64,000 nt of DNA from Salibaculum griseiflavum. GTDB lineage: Bacteria > Pseudomonadota > Alphaproteobacteria > Rhodobacterales > Rhodobacteraceae. The DNA lies in assembly GCF_003129565.1 (NCBI RefSeq), contig NZ_QETF01000015.1:1-64000 (forward strand), given 5' to 3'. The position numbers were made by a program, and so were the translations under genes. Shown piece by piece: positions 47,000-57,911 of this stretch. The notes beneath the pieces were generated by a model, which saw only the letters and a program-made list of their open reading frames with translations, did not search any database and was not told the origin of the DNA. How positions within the stretch are numbered: the first letter of the stretch is position 1; each line of letters begins with the position of its first letter.

Positions 47000-48754
47000 T
47001 TGGCGAGCAGGACCCCTAGCACCCGTTCGGGCTATGTCACCTTCATGGACAGGCTGCACGCCCGGCTGGCAACGCGGGCGCGCCCTGCAACCGGCTTCGT
47101 CTCGTCGCCCGAACCCAAGGTGATCGGCCATTACGCGCGCGGGCGGCAATTGCTTGCGGGCAACTTCCTGATCCGTGGTGAGCTGGTCGAGGCCAAGGGC
47201 CAGTCGATCTGGGACGCCGCCGAACAGGTCGAGATGGGCGCGCATCTTGCGCAAGGTTTCACATGGCTGGACGACCTGGCCGCCGTGGGGGACACCAAGG
47301 CCCGGGCCACGGCCCAGACATGGCTGGCCGAGTGGATCGCACGGTTCGGCAACGGCACAGGCCCGGGCTGGACGCCGGACCTTGCGGGCCGGCGCATGAT
47401 CCGCTGGATCACCCATGGGCTTTTTCTGTTGCGCGGTCAGGACAAGGACGCGTCCGAGGCTTATTTCCGATCCGCTGCGCGCCAGACCATTTTTCTGTCG
47501 CGGCGCTGGAGGGCGGCCCGGCCCGGCCTGCCGCGCTTCGAGGCGCTGGCCGGATTGATCCACGCCGGCCTGTCGCTAGAGGGGATGGAAGACCGCGTGG
47601 CCCCGGCCGTCTCCGCGCTGGCCCATGATTGCAAGGTTCAGATCGGGGTCGATGGGGGCATTCCGTCGCGCAACCCCGAGGAATTGCTGCACATCCTGTC
47701 CCTGCTGACCTGGGTTGAATCCGCCCTCATCAGCGCCGACAAGTCGCCCCCGGAAACCCTGTTGTCGGCCATTTCCAGGATCGCACCCACCCTGCGGGCG
47801 CTGCGCCACGCCGATGGCGGGTTGGCGCGGTTCCATGGCGGTGGGCGGGGTCTGGATGGCTGGCTGGATCAGGCGTTGGCCGCGTCGCGCAACCGCGACC
47901 AGCCCGAACAAAGGCTCTACATGGGGTATGGTCGGCTTGCTGCCGGCCGGACCACGGTCGTGATGGATGCCGACAGCCCGCCCGCGGGTGCTGCGTCCGT
48001 CGATGCGCATGCGTCGACGCTCGCCTTCGAACTTGCATCGGGTCGTCGTCCGATCATCGTCAATTGCGGGTCGGGTCGCAGTTTCGGGCCGGATTGGAGA
48101 CGGGCCGGACGGGCCACGCCCAGCCATTCGACGCTGGTGCTGGAAGGGCTGTCGTCATCGCGGATCCTGAAGCCCGAAGGAAACGGGATAGAACGGCTGG
48201 ACGATGTTCCGCAGGATGTGAGATCCGACTTCACCACGCTGGCCGACGGGGAGCGCCTCGCCGCTGCACATGACGGCTATCATCGCAGTCATGGCCTGAC
48301 TCACGTCCGGACCCTGGATCTGAGCGCAGATGGCCGGGGACTCGCGGGTGAAGACCTGCTGACAATTCTCGAAGATCGGGACCAGCCGCTGTTCGATGCC
48401 GCGCTGGACAGGTGCAGCCTGCAGGGTATCCCCTGGACGCTGCATTTCCACCTGCACCCCGAAGTCGTGGCCGAAATCGACCTTGGCGGGGCGGCGGTTT
48501 CGCTGACGCTCAAGTCAGGTGAAATCTGGGTCTTTCGGCAGGATGGGGCAGAGAAGCTAGAGCTCAAGCCCTCGGTTTACCTCGAATACGGGCGGTTGCG
48601 CCCGCGTGCGACACAACAGGTGGTTTTATCCGGACGCACAATGTCCTATTCGACGCGCATCCGCTGGTCCCTGGCCAAGGCGCAGGACACGCCGCTGGCC
48701 GTTCGGGACCTCGAAGACCGGCTGCCCGGCACCTTCGCGGACGGAACCGAATAG
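47000..48754 (+). CDS. Heparinase II/III-family protein
   Basis: The product is about 584 aa: an alpha/alpha toroid (to about residue 290) and then a beta-sandwich heparinase II/III domain ([25 protein letters not shown]). Family members are polysaccharide lyases; the substrate in these bacteria is not known and could be a cell-surface polymer. The start is probably TTG 47000, with GAGG 9 nt upstream; an ATG at 47045 is the alternative. No signal peptide is seen. The rsmB-heparinase-purH order is typical of this group. Confidence 0.85.
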   Translation: MASRTPSTRSGYVTFMDRLHARLATRARPATGFVSSPEPKVIGHYARGRQLLAGNFLIRGELVEAKGQSIWDAAEQVEMGAHLAQGFTWLDDLAAVGDTKARATAQTWLAEWIARFGNGTGPGWTPDLAGRRMIRWITHGLFLLRGQDKDASEAYFRSAARQTIFLSRRWRAARPGLPRFEALAGLIHAGLSLEGMEDRVAPAVSALAHDCKVQIGVDGGIPSRNPEELLHILSLLTWVESALISADKSPPETLLSAISRIAPTLRALRHADGGLARFHGGGRGLDGWLDQALAASRNRDQPEQRLYMGYGRLAAGRTTVVMDADSPPAGAASVDAHASTLAFELASGRRPIIVNCGSGRSFGPDWRRAGRATPSHSTLVLEGLSSSRILKPEGNGIERLDDVPQDVRSDFTTLADGERLAAAHDGYHRSHGLTHVRTLDLSADGRGLAGEDLLTILEDRDQPLFDAALDRCSLQGIPWTLHFHLHPEVVAEIDLGGAAVSLTLKSGEIWVFRQDGAEKLELKPSVYLEYGRLRPRATQQVVLSGRTMSYSTRIRWSLAKAQDTPLAVRDLEDRLPGTFADGTE

Positions 48755-48776
48755 AAATCCCCGGGGGACTACCTGC

Positions 48777-50366
48777 ATGACCGACCTTCACCCTGTGCGC
48801 CGCGCGCTTCTCTCCGTATCCGACAAGACCGGACTGGTCGATCTGGGCCAGGCGTTGGCCGCGCGCGGCGTGGAATTGCTGTCAACCGGCGGGTCCGCCA
48901 AGACCCTGCGCGAGGCCGGTTTGACCGTGCGCGATGTGGCCGAGGTAACCGGTTTCCCCGAAATGATGGATGGCCGGGTCAAGACCCTGCACCCGATGGT
49001 GCATGGCGGGCTGCTGGCCCTGCGGGATAACGATGCGCATGTGGCGGCGATGGAGGAGCACAAGATCGGCGGGATCGACCTGCTCGTGGTCAACCTCTAC
49101 CCGTTCGAGGCGGCGCTGGCACGTGGTGCGGGCTATGACGAGATGATCGAGAATATCGATATTGGCGGGCCGGCCATGATCCGCGCCGCGGCCAAGAACC
49201 ATGCTTTTGTCACGACAGTGGTGGATGTCGAGGATTACGACGCCCTGCTGGCCGAACTGGAGGCCAATGACGGCCAGACCTCATATGCCTTCCGCCAGCG
49301 CTTTGCGCAGACTGCCTATGCCCGGACGGCGGCCTATGACGCCGCGGTCAGCACCTGGATGGCCGGCGCGATCGGCGAGAACACACCGCGCCGCCGTGCC
49401 TTTGCCGGGCAATTGGCCCAGACCATGCGCTATGGCGAGAACCCGCACCAGAACGCGGCCTTCTATACCGATGGGTCGGGTCGCCCCGGCGTTGCCACCG
49501 CCGTGCAGCACCAGGGCAAGGAGCTGTCCTACAACAACATCAACGACACCGACGCGGCCTTTGAGCTGGTCGCTGAATTCGACCCGGCCGATGGACCCGC
49601 CTGTGCGATCATCAAGCATGCCAATCCGTGCGGTGTGGCGCGGGGCGCGACGTTGCTGGAGGCCTACCAGAAGGCGTTTGACTGCGACCGCACCAGTGCC
49701 TTTGGCGGGATCGTCGCGCTGAACATGGAACTGGACGAGGAAACCGCGCAGGCCATCACGGGCATCTTTACCGAGGTGGTGATCGCCCCCGCCGCGACCG
49801 ACGCCGCCAAGGCCGTTTTCGCCGCCAAGAAGAATCTGCGCCTTCTGACCACCGAAGGCCTGCCCAACCCGACATCGGGCGGGGTGGCCTTCAAGCAGGT
49901 GGCCGGCGGCATTCTGGTGCAGGACCGGGACAATGGCCACGTGCCTGTGGAAGATCTGAAGACCGCGACCAAGCGGGCGCCCACGGCTGATGAAATGGGT
50001 GACCTACGCTTTGCCTGGACCGTGGCCAAGCATGTGAAGTCCAACGCCATCGTCTATGTGAAGGACGGTGCCACCGTGGGCATCGGTGCGGGGCAGATGA
50101 GCCGCCTGGACAGCGCCCTGATCGCCGCGAAAAAGGCCGAACGTATGGCCGAGGCGCTGGGCCTGCCCGAGCCGTTGACCAAAGGGTCCGCCGTCGCCTC
50201 GGATGCGTTCTTTCCCTTTGCGGACGGCCTGATGGAGGCCGTGGCGGCAGGGGCCACAACAGTGATCCAGCCGGGTGGCTCCATGCGGGATGACGAGGTG
50301 ATCGCCGCCGCCGACGAGGCCGGCCTGGCGATGGTCTTTACCGGCATGCGCCATTTCCGGCACTGA
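48777..50366 (+). CDS. purH: AICAR transformylase / IMP cyclohydrolase
   Basis: The product is 529 aa with the MGS-fold IMP cyclohydrolase (1-145; [15 protein letters not shown]) followed by the AICAR transformylase domain ([31 protein letters not shown]). It catalyses the last two steps of de novo purine synthesis. ATG 48777 is the family start. It is followed after 15 bp by lspA. Confidence 0.97.
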   Translation: MTDLHPVRRALLSVSDKTGLVDLGQALAARGVELLSTGGSAKTLREAGLTVRDVAEVTGFPEMMDGRVKTLHPMVHGGLLALRDNDAHVAAMEEHKIGGIDLLVVNLYPFEAALARGAGYDEMIENIDIGGPAMIRAAAKNHAFVTTVVDVEDYDALLAELEANDGQTSYAFRQRFAQTAYARTAAYDAAVSTWMAGAIGENTPRRRAFAGQLAQTMRYGENPHQNAAFYTDGSGRPGVATAVQHQGKELSYNNINDTDAAFELVAEFDPADGPACAIIKHANPCGVARGATLLEAYQKAFDCDRTSAFGGIVALNMELDEETAQAITGIFTEVVIAPAATDAAKAVFAAKKNLRLLTTEGLPNPTSGGVAFKQVAGGILVQDRDNGHVPVEDLKTATKRAPTADEMGDLRFAWTVAKHVKSNAIVYVKDGATVGIGAGQMSRLDSALIAAKKAERMAEALGLPEPLTKGSAVASDAFFPFADGLMEAVAAGATTVIQPGGSMRDDEVIAAADEAGLAMVFTGMRHFRH

Positions 50367-50381
50367 GGAAAAGGATCTGCC

Positions 50382-50885
50382 ATGCGGCTTCTGGCCATCA
50401 CCGCCATCGCGACCTTCCTGGTGGACCAGGCGATCAAGGCGCTGGTCATGTTCCGCGTCTTCGGGCTGCGTTGGGGCCAGGTCACGGGTGATCCCGACCG
50501 CTTGCCCTATCCTCCCCGTGTCGACGTGTTCGAGCCCTACCTGGTTCTGACGATGGCCTGGAACCGGGGCATCAATTTCGGCCTCTTCGGTGGGGCCGAC
50601 CTGCGCTGGGTGCTGGTCGGAATCGCCGTTGCGGTATCGATTTTCGTTCTGTGGTGGGTGCGCAAGGAAAAGCCCGGCCGCCTCGCGTTGTTCGGCGCGG
50701 GCCTTCTGGTGGGCGGAGCGCTGGGCAATGCGCTGGACCGGGTGCTTTATGGTGCCGTGTCGGATTTCCTCAACATGTCGTGTTGCGGGATCGTCAACCC
50801 CTATGCGTTCAACGTGGCCGATATCGCCATCTTCGTCGGTGCGGTGGGGTTGGTCCTGTTCAGCCCCGACAACAAGACGGCGTGA
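50382..50885 (+). CDS. lspA: Lipoprotein signal peptidase II
   Basis: The product is 167 aa with four membrane helices. The catalytic aspartates are in [17 protein letters not shown] and FNVADIAI. It cleaves prolipoprotein signal peptides at the lipidated Cys. Lipoproteins in this window (for example at 702, 21222 and 50942) are likely substrates. AAAAGGATC precedes the ATG. Confidence 0.94.
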   Translation: MRLLAITAIATFLVDQAIKALVMFRVFGLRWGQVTGDPDRLPYPPRVDVFEPYLVLTMAWNRGINFGLFGGADLRWVLVGIAVAVSIFVLWWVRKEKPGRLALFGAGLLVGGALGNALDRVLYGAVSDFLNMSCCGIVNPYAFNVADIAIFVGAVGLVLFSPDNKTA

Positions 50886-50941
50886 CGCGGGGCGCGGCCT
50901 GCGTTACAAACCTGTTCAAAGGGTGATTTGGGAACGACATC

Positions 50942-51448
50942 ATGGCCAGGACGATCATTGCCATTCTCGCGCTGAGTGCCGTTGCCGCCTGTGGCGGAGA
51001 CCGGGGCCTGCACAACCTGCAAGCGGGCGGAGAAGGCCCCGATGAATTTGCCGTCATGCCGGTCGCCCCGCTAGAGATGCCCGAGACGCTGGCGACGCTG
51101 CCCGCGCCGACGCCCGGCGGGACGAACCGGACCGATCCCAATCCCGTCGGCGAGGCCGTCGTGGCGCTGGGCGGCAATCCCGGTGCCAGCGTCGCTGGCG
51201 GCATCCCGGCGAACGATAGCGCGCTTGTCACCTATGCCACCCGCAACGGGGTGGACCCGAACATTCGCGCCACGCTCGCGGCCGCCGATGAACGGTTCCG
51301 CGATCGGCGTGCACGGATCGGGGGCTTGTTCTCGGGGCGCGACCGCTATTTCCGCGCCTATGCCAACCAGGCACTTGACGCCTATGCCGAGTTGCTCCGC
51401 TTTCGCGAGGCCGGGGTTGCCGTGCCCAGCGCCCCACCTGTCGAATAG
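50942..51448 (+). CDS. DUF3035 lipoprotein
   Basis: The product is 168 aa. It has a lipoprotein signal with lipobox AVAAC (Cys17), then a Pro/Gly-rich stretch (PAPTPGGTNRTDPNP) and a conserved C-terminal region (RDRYFRAYANQALDAYAELLRFR). DUF3035 members are common next to lspA and M16 proteases in Rhodobacterales; function unknown. Being directly downstream of lspA suggests envelope linkage. AGGG lies about 20 nt before the ATG, so the ribosome-binding site is weak. Confidence 0.85.
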   Translation: MARTIIAILALSAVAACGGDRGLHNLQAGGEGPDEFAVMPVAPLEMPETLATLPAPTPGGTNRTDPNPVGEAVVALGGNPGASVAGGIPANDSALVTYATRNGVDPNIRATLAAADERFRDRRARIGGLFSGRDRYFRAYANQALDAYAELLRFREAGVAVPSAPPVE

Positions 51449-51535
51449 GACGTTCCTCACAACCGCGTTTGTGCTCTTGAAGCCACCGGGTGGAGACGTA
51501 ACTTTCCTGTAACGTCCTGATCCGAGGAGGGGTTC

Positions 51536-52867
51536 ATGCGGGTTTTATTCGTTCTGGCGCTGTGGGTCGGGCTGGCGACGTCGTCCGCCGCCGAAGAGGT
51601 CACGACCGCCACGCTCGACAACGGGCTAGAGGTTGTGGTCATCGAGGATCACCGCGCGCCTGTCGTCGTCCACATGCTGTGGTATCGCGCCGGGTCGGCG
51701 GATGAACCTGTCGGCTCGTCCGGGGTGGCGCATTTCCTCGAACACCTGTTGTTCAAGGCGACAGACACGCTTGCATCAGGCGAATTCAGCGACATCGTGG
51801 CCGCCAATGGTGGCAGCGACAACGCCTTTACCAGCTACGATTACACCGGCTATTTCCAACGGGTTGCCGCCGACCGCCTGCCGCTGATGATGCGGATGGA
51901 GGCGGATCGGATGAACAACCTGCGCCTCACCGAAGAGGACATCGTCACCGAGCGCGGCGTTATCCTTGAGGAACGCAACCAGCGGGTCGAGAATTCACCG
52001 AATGCACTGGCCCGCGAGCAGATGCGCGCGGCGCAATACCTCAACCACCGCTACGGCGTGCCCATCATCGGCTGGAAACACGAGATGGAGACGCTGGACA
52101 TGGCCGATGCGCTGGCCTTCTACGACCTCTACTATTCGCCCAACAATGCCGTTCTGGTGGTGGCCGGCGATGTGGAACCCGACGAGGTCATCGCGCTGGC
52201 CCGCGAACATTATGGCCCTATCCCGGCCGAACCCGAGTTGCCCGAGCGGGTCCGGTCGCAGGAGCCGCCCCAGACAGCCGAACGTCGCATGATCTTCGAG
52301 GATGCGCGCGTCTCGCAGCCCTATCTCACGCGCAGTTACATTGCCCCGGAACGCGACAGCGGTGCACAGGAAAAGGCGGCGGCGTTGACCTACCTGGCCG
52401 AGCTTCTGGGCGGCTCTCCCTTTACGTCGGCGCTGGGCGTGGCGCTGCAATTCGACAGCCAGCTGGCGGTCTATACCTCGGCCTATTACGGTGGCCAGTC
52501 GCTTGACGACACGACCTTCGGCCTGACCGTGGTGCCGGCCGACGGCGTGACCCTGCAAGAGGCCGAGGCGGCGATGGATGACGCCATCTCGGAGTTCCTG
52601 TCCGAGGGGATCGACCCGGACCAGCTGGAGCGGTTGCGCACCCAGCTGCGGGCCGGTGAGATCTATGCCCGTGACAACGTGCAGGGACTGGCGCGGCGCT
52701 ATGGCGCGGCTCTGACCCAGGGGTTGACGGTAGAGGATGTGCAAGCCTGGCCCGACATTCTGCAAGCGGTGACCGAAGAGGACATCCTCGCCGTGGCGCG
52801 CGAGGTGCTGGACCCCGATCGATCCGTCACCGGATGGGTCGTGCCCAGCCGGGAGGTGCTGCAATGA
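51536..52867 (+). CDS. M16 zinc protease, catalytic subunit
   Basis: The product is 443 aa with a signal peptide (to about residue 18). The inverted zinc site is HFLEH followed by the distal ligand Glu in EERNQR. This is the M16 metalloprotease fold. It lacks the C-terminal R/Y substrate-binding pair (that region reads FDSQLAVYTSAYYGG). It overlaps the next M16 gene by 4 nt and should work as a heterodimer with it, in the periplasm. Confidence 0.9.
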   Translation: MRVLFVLALWVGLATSSAAEEVTTATLDNGLEVVVIEDHRAPVVVHMLWYRAGSADEPVGSSGVAHFLEHLLFKATDTLASGEFSDIVAANGGSDNAFTSYDYTGYFQRVAADRLPLMMRMEADRMNNLRLTEEDIVTERGVILEERNQRVENSPNALAREQMRAAQYLNHRYGVPIIGWKHEMETLDMADALAFYDLYYSPNNAVLVVAGDVEPDEVIALAREHYGPIPAEPELPERVRSQEPPQTAERRMIFEDARVSQPYLTRSYIAPERDSGAQEKAAALTYLAELLGGSPFTSALGVALQFDSQLAVYTSAYYGGQSLDDTTFGLTVVPADGVTLQEAEAAMDDAISEFLSEGIDPDQLERLRTQLRAGEIYARDNVQGLARRYGAALTQGLTVEDVQAWPDILQAVTEEDILAVAREVLDPDRSVTGWVVPSREVLQ

Positions 52868-54165
52868 AACTCTTGATTCTGGCCCTGTTCCTGATGGTTG
52901 CGCCCCTCGTCGCACGCGCCGAGATCGAGATACAGGAGGTGACCTCGCCCGGCGGCATCGACGCGTGGCTGGTCGAAGAGCAATCCATTCCCTTCGCCGC
53001 GCTGGAGATCATCATCGACGGGGGCGCGTCGCTGGACGAACCTGGCAAACGGGGTGCCACGAACCTGATGATGGGCCTTCTGGAAGAGGGCGCGGGCGAC
53101 ATGGATGCGCGTGCTTTCCAGACCGCGCGGGAAGGTCTGGCTGCCAGCTATGGGTTCGACGCCTATGACGACAGCGTGGTGATCACCGCCAGATTCTTGA
53201 CGGAAAACCGGGATCAGGCGGTGGAGCTTCTGCGCAAGGCCCTGACCGAGCCGCGTTTCGACCAGGACGCGCTGGACCGTGTGCGCGCGCAGGTGCAATC
53301 TATCATCCGCAGCGATTCAACCGACCCGAATGCGATTGCCGGGGCAGCCTTCGACGCGGCGGCTTTTGGTGATCATCCCTACGGGTCGGACATCAACGGC
53401 ACCGCCGAAAGCGTGTCTGCCCTGACCCGCGCGGACATCATCACCGCCCATCGCAACGCGCTGGTGCGGTCGCGTGTCCATGTCGGTGCGGCCGGCGATA
53501 TCAGCGCCCAGGAGCTTGGCATTTTGCTCGACGACCTGCTTGGCGCCCTTCCCGAAGAGGGCCCGGACCTGCCGGGGCCGGTCGCCTTCGGGCTGGATGG
53601 CGGCACCACCGTGATCGATTTCGAAACCCCGCAATCCGTGGCGCTGTTCGGCCACGAGGGTCTGGAGCGTGACGACGAGGATTTCTTCGCGGCCTATATC
53701 CTGAATGAAATCCTGGGGGGACGCGGCGTGCAAAGCCGTCTGATGGAAGAGGTGCGCGAGAAACGCGGCCTGACCTATGGCGTCTATTCCTACCTCGTGC
53801 CCAAGGACTATGCGGCGCTTTACCTTGGGTCCGTCGCGTCGGCAAATGACCGGATCGCACAGGCCATCGCCGTGATCCGGGACGAATGGGCGCGCATGGC
53901 CCAAGAGGGCGTCACCGCCGAGGAGTTGGAGGCCGCAAAGACCTACCTGACCGGGGCCTATCCGCTGCGTTTCGACGGCAATGCGGCGATCGCGGGGATA
54001 CTTGCGGGCATGCAGGCCACCGGGTTGCCACCGGACTACGTGGAAAACCGCAATGCCTATGTCGAAGCAGTGACGCTGGATGACATCAACCGCGTGGCGG
54101 GCGAATTGCTGAACCCCGAGGGACTGCATTTCGTGGTGGTGGGTCAACCGGAAGGGCTGGACTGA
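52864..54165 (+). CDS. M16 family protein, non-catalytic partner subunit
   Basis: The product is 443 aa with a signal peptide (1-19, ending ARA). Where the zinc site should be it reads NLMMGLLEEG, so it cannot bind zinc. It keeps the R/Y pair (SRLMEEVREKRGLTYGVYSY) that contacts substrate in M16 enzymes. The split of catalytic and substrate-binding functions over two subunits resembles the mitochondrial processing peptidase alpha/beta pair. Confidence 0.9.
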   Translation: MKLLILALFLMVAPLVARAEIEIQEVTSPGGIDAWLVEEQSIPFAALEIIIDGGASLDEPGKRGATNLMMGLLEEGAGDMDARAFQTAREGLAASYGFDAYDDSVVITARFLTENRDQAVELLRKALTEPRFDQDALDRVRAQVQSIIRSDSTDPNAIAGAAFDAAAFGDHPYGSDINGTAESVSALTRADIITAHRNALVRSRVHVGAAGDISAQELGILLDDLLGALPEEGPDLPGPVAFGLDGGTTVIDFETPQSVALFGHEGLERDDEDFFAAYILNEILGGRGVQSRLMEEVREKRGLTYGVYSYLVPKDYAALYLGSVASANDRIAQAIAVIRDEWARMAQEGVTAEELEAAKTYLTGAYPLRFDGNAAIAGILAGMQATGLPPDYVENRNAYVEAVTLDDINRVAGELLNPEGLHFVVVGQPEGLD

Positions 54166-54231
54166 TCCGACCGGGCGGTGGCGTGATTTGCCCCTGTCAG
54201 AATCGACGCCGCCTATGCTATCCCTAGCGGT

Positions 54232-56067
54232 ATGGCCGCCTTTGACCGCAAGATAAGCGACGATCATCCGGTGATCCGACAGTTGGACGAGGCCGCGATC
54301 AACCGGATCGCGGCGGGTGAGGTCGTGGAGCGGCCCGCCTCGGCGGTCAAGGAACTGGTCGAGAACGCGCTCGATGCACAAGCGACCCGGATCGAGATCG
54401 AGATCGCCGATGGTGGCAAGACGCTGATCCGCGTGACAGATAACGGTGTCGGTATGAGCGAAGCCGATTTGCCGCTTGCGCTGGCACGGCATGCCACTTC
54501 GAAGATCGACGGGTCTGACCTTCTGAATATCCATTCCTTCGGTTTCCGCGGCGAGGCGCTGCCCTCGCTGGCGGCGGTCGGGCGACTGACGATACGCAGC
54601 CGCGCGGCGGGTCATGCCGGGGCCGAACTGTCGGTGTCCGGGGGCGCCGCCCAGCAGGTCCGCCCCGCGGCCCTGACCGGCGGCACGGTGGTCGAGCTGC
54701 GCGATCTGTTCTTCGCCACGCCCGCGCGGCTGAAATTCCTGCGGACCGACCGGGCCGAAATGCAAGCGATCAGCGACGTGGTCAAAAGGCTGGCCATGTC
54801 CGAGCCCTATGTCACATTCATCCTGCGTGATGTCTCGGCCGGAAAGGATCGTGTGAGCTTCCGCGCCGATGCCCAGACCGGTGACCTGTTCGACGCGCTG
54901 TCGGGACGATTGCGCAGTGTCCTGGGCAAGGACTTCACCGAGAACGCCATCCCGATAGACGCGGAACGCGAGGGTGTGCACCTGACCGGTTATGCCGCCC
55001 TGCCGACCTATTCGCGCGGTTCGGCGGTGCAGCAATTCCTGTTCGTCAACGGGCGCCCGGTGCGCGACAAGCTTCTGATCGGGGCGCTGCGGGCGGCTTA
55101 CATGGATACGCTCAGCCGTGACCGGCACCCGGCGGCCTGCCTGTTCATCGAGGTCGATCCGACCCGCGTGGACGTGAACGTGCATCCGGCCAAATCCGAG
55201 GTGCGGTTCCGCGATCCCGGCACGGTGCGCGGGCTGATCGTGTCCGGCCTGCGGCATGCACTGGCAGAGGCGGGGCACCGGTCCTCTTCGACCGTGGCGG
55301 GGGCGACCCTGGGCGCGTTCCGCCCAGAGCCAACCGAACCACGCATCTACCAGATGGATCGCCCGTCCCCCGCTGCGCGCACGGCGAGCTACGCGGCTCA
55401 AAGCCCCGGTTTCGCCGACATGGCGCAGGACTATTCCGCCCGGGTCGAGCCAGTCGTCGAGGATGAGACCGGTGCGGAGCCGCAGGACCGCCCCCTTGGC
55501 GCGGCGCGGGCGCAGGTGCATGAAAACTACATCATCGCCCAGACTGAGACCGGCATGGTCATCGTCGATCAGCACGCCGCCCATGAACGGCTGGTCTATG
55601 AAAAGCTGAAACGCCAAATGGCCGAAAACGGCGTGGCCGCGCAGGCCCTGTTGATTCCCGAAATCGTCGAGATGTCCGAGGGCGACGCGCGGATGCTTCT
55701 CGATCATGCCGAGACCTTCGCCCGGTTCGGCCTGACGCTGGAGCCCTTCGGTGGCGGCGCGGTTGCCGTTCGCGAAACCCCGGCGCTCCTGGGGGAGGTC
55801 AATTGCAAGGCGCTGCTCGAAGACATTCTGGATGAGTTGGCCGACCAGGGGAGCAGCGATCTTGTGCAATCCAGGGTCGAAGCCATCCTGTCGCGTGTGG
55901 CGTGCCATGGCTCGATCCGGTCCGGCCGCCGGATGCAGGCCGAAGAGATGAACGCGCTGTTGCGCGAGATGGAGGCCACACCCCTGTCGGGCCAATGCAA
56001 CCATGGCCGGCCCACCTATGTGGAGCTGAAACTGGCCGATATCGAGAGGCTGTTCGGACGCTCATGA
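54232..56067 (+). CDS. mutL: DNA mismatch repair protein MutL
   Basis: The product is 611 aa. The N-terminal GHKL ATPase is clear (AAGEVVERPASAVKELVENALDA, DNGVGM, FRGEALPSLA) followed by the transducer domain, a variable linker and a C-terminal dimerisation domain. The endonuclease motif DQHAAHERL-E is partly visible as DQHAAHERLVYEK in the C-terminal part. MutL couples MutS recognition to strand removal. It overlaps rmuC by 4 nt. Confidence 0.96.
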   Translation: MAAFDRKISDDHPVIRQLDEAAINRIAAGEVVERPASAVKELVENALDAQATRIEIEIADGGKTLIRVTDNGVGMSEADLPLALARHATSKIDGSDLLNIHSFGFRGEALPSLAAVGRLTIRSRAAGHAGAELSVSGGAAQQVRPAALTGGTVVELRDLFFATPARLKFLRTDRAEMQAISDVVKRLAMSEPYVTFILRDVSAGKDRVSFRADAQTGDLFDALSGRLRSVLGKDFTENAIPIDAEREGVHLTGYAALPTYSRGSAVQQFLFVNGRPVRDKLLIGALRAAYMDTLSRDRHPAACLFIEVDPTRVDVNVHPAKSEVRFRDPGTVRGLIVSGLRHALAEAGHRSSSTVAGATLGAFRPEPTEPRIYQMDRPSPAARTASYAAQSPGFADMAQDYSARVEPVVEDETGAEPQDRPLGAARAQVHENYIIAQTETGMVIVDQHAAHERLVYEKLKRQMAENGVAAQALLIPEIVEMSEGDARMLLDHAETFARFGLTLEPFGGGAVAVRETPALLGEVNCKALLEDILDELADQGSSDLVQSRVEAILSRVACHGSIRSGRRMQAEEMNALLREMEATPLSGQCNHGRPTYVELKLADIERLFGRS

Positions 56068-57239
56068 TCCAGATCGGGGAAAACAGCTATGCCCTGAGCG
56101 ACCCGGCGGTGATGCTGGCCATCGCGGGCGCCGTCATCGTGCTTCTGGTGCTATGGCTGCTGATCGCGGCTGTGCGGCGCACCGGGCAGGCCGCGCGCAC
56201 GGCGGCCGACCTGGCGATGCAGATGGGCGGCGTGAACCAGCGCGTGCAATCGCTGTCCGACGGGCAGCAGCAGCTTTTCGGCGGGCTCAACTCAGTGTCC
56301 GAGGCGCAGGCCGTGCAACAGCAGAAGACCCTGCACCTTATGGAACAGCGCCTGGCCGCCGTGACCGAGGCGATGAATCAAAACCTGTCCAACTCCGCCC
56401 GCAACACGGCGCAATCCCTCGGCGAATTGCAGCAGCGGTTGCAGACCATCGACAAGGCGCAGGAGAACATCACCAAGCTGTCGGGCGACGTGCTGTCACT
56501 GCAGGATATCCTGTCCAACAAGCAGACGCGCGGGGCGTTCGGGGAAATCCAGCTGACCGATATCGTGGGCAAGGCGCTGCCCTCGGACAGCTATGACCTT
56601 CAGGCGACGCTTTCGAACGGGAGGCGGGCCGATTGCCTGATCCACCTGCCGAACCCGCCCGGCCCGATCGCCATCGACAGCAAGTTCCCGTTGGAAGCCT
56701 ACGAGGCCCTGCGCCGTGCCAGCACCGATTGGGAGGCGAACGAGGCGGGCAAGGCCCTGCGTGCGGCGGTGAAGAAGCACATCAAGGACATCTCGGAACG
56801 CTACATCATCGACGGCGAAACCGCCGACGGGGCGCTGATGTTCCTGCCGTCCGAAGCCGTCTACGCGGAATTGCACGCGAATTTCCCGGATGTGGTGCGC
56901 GACGGGTTCGCGGCCCGGGTCTGGATCGTGTCGCCGACCACCTGCATGGCCACCCTGAACACCATGCGCGCGATCCTCAAGGACGCGCGGATGCAGGAAC
57001 AGGCGGGTGCGATCCGAAAGGAGCTGGGGATGCTCTATGCCGACGTGGACCGGCTGGGCACGCGCGTCGGCAACCTTGACCGACATTTCCAGCAGGCCTC
57101 GAAAGATATCGAGGAAATCAAGATCAGCGCCGACAAGGCGGGCAAGCGCGCCCGCAGGCTCGACAATTTCGATTTCGAGGAACTCGCGCCAGAGGCGGGG
57201 GACAGGCCCGTCGTGCCGCTCGCCCCGCCGAAAGGCTAG
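56064..57239 (+). CDS. rmuC: DNA recombination protein RmuC
   Basis: The product is 391 aa. A single membrane helix (about 16-36) is followed by a long coiled coil (40-160), then the RmuC nuclease-like domain (NKQTRGAFGEIQLTDIV, ADCLIHLP, AIDSKFPLEAYE, GALMFLPSEAVYAE). RmuC limits inversions between short inverted repeats. The start overlaps the mutL stop (ATGA). Its stop lies 2 nt from the stop of convergent chrR. Confidence 0.93.
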   Translation: MIQIGENSYALSDPAVMLAIAGAVIVLLVLWLLIAAVRRTGQAARTAADLAMQMGGVNQRVQSLSDGQQQLFGGLNSVSEAQAVQQQKTLHLMEQRLAAVTEAMNQNLSNSARNTAQSLGELQQRLQTIDKAQENITKLSGDVLSLQDILSNKQTRGAFGEIQLTDIVGKALPSDSYDLQATLSNGRRADCLIHLPNPPGPIAIDSKFPLEAYEALRRASTDWEANEAGKALRAAVKKHIKDISERYIIDGETADGALMFLPSEAVYAELHANFPDVVRDGFAARVWIVSPTTCMATLNTMRAILKDARMQEQAGAIRKELGMLYADVDRLGTRVGNLDRHFQQASKDIEEIKISADKAGKRARRLDNFDFEELAPEAGDRPVVPLAPPKG

Positions 57240-57241
57240 GT

Positions 57242-57901
57242 TCAGATCCGCAGGAAGGGCTGTGCCAGCTTCGGGATCATGGCGTTGAACTTGAGCGGCG
57301 CATCCGTCGCGGCCAGGCAGATGCAATCCTCGCCGTCCTCCGCCACGGGCTGATGATCCAGGTCCTCGTTCGCGACCTCAACGTCACCGGCACCGAAACG
57401 GTCGGTTTCATCGCGGAACGCGCCCTGTAGCACAAGGGTCAGTTCCGTGCCCGCATGGCCATGATCGGGCACCGCGCATCCGGCGGGGATATAGAGCAGC
57501 CGTGCTGTCGCGTTCTTCGAGGTGCGCAGGATCGCCTGCCGCACGCCGCCGCCGATCTTGCGCCATTTAACGGCCTCGACATCGCCGCCCACGTATTCGC
57601 GGATCGGGCGGGGCAAAACGGCTGTCCCGGTGATTTCGGGCGCGGCCGCCTGTTCTTCCTCGGCAGGAGCGTCGGAAATGGCAGCCAGCGTCAGGGCCAG
57701 ACTGTCGGCGCTCATCTCGGCGGTCTCGCTCATGGCGACGATTTCTCCGCCCACTGCGTCGAACTCGGCCAGTCGGGCCCGGCATTCGTCGCAAAGCGAC
57801 ACATGCGATGCGACCACGAGGTTGAACGCCTCGGGCAAGGTGCCCGCGGAATAGCCCATGAGCAGGGCGTCGGTCAGGTGGTGCTTGATTTCTTGCGGCA
57901 T
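57242..57901 (-). CDS. chrR: ChrR anti-sigma factor (zinc, cupin-sensor)
   Basis: The product is 219 aa. The N-terminal zinc anti-sigma domain has ligands H8, H33, C37 and C40, the same spacing as R. sphaeroides ChrR (H6, H31, C35, C38). The C-terminal cupin keeps HGHAGTE and DHQP metal-site blocks. ChrR holds RpoE inactive until singlet oxygen or organic hydroperoxides trigger its destruction. ATG 57901 (with AGTAGG upstream) is preferred over a TTG two codons earlier. It follows rpoE by 10 nt. Confidence 0.95.
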   Translation of the reverse strand: MPQEIKHHLTDALLMGYSAGTLPEAFNLVVASHVSLCDECRARLAEFDAVGGEIVAMSETAEMSADSLALTLAAISDAPAEEEQAAAPEITGTAVLPRPIREYVGGDVEAVKWRKIGGGVRQAILRTSKNATARLLYIPAGCAVPDHGHAGTELTLVLQGAFRDETDRFGAGDVEVANEDLDHQPVAEDGEDCICLAATDAPLKFNAMIPKLAQPFLRI

Positions 57902-57911
57902 AGTCAAAAAC

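Noticed and set aside
53317-56004. Minus-strand 895-codon open frame opposite the M16 and mutL genes
   Set aside because: Same GC artefact; MutL and M16 motifs define the plus strand and the antisense product has no domain.
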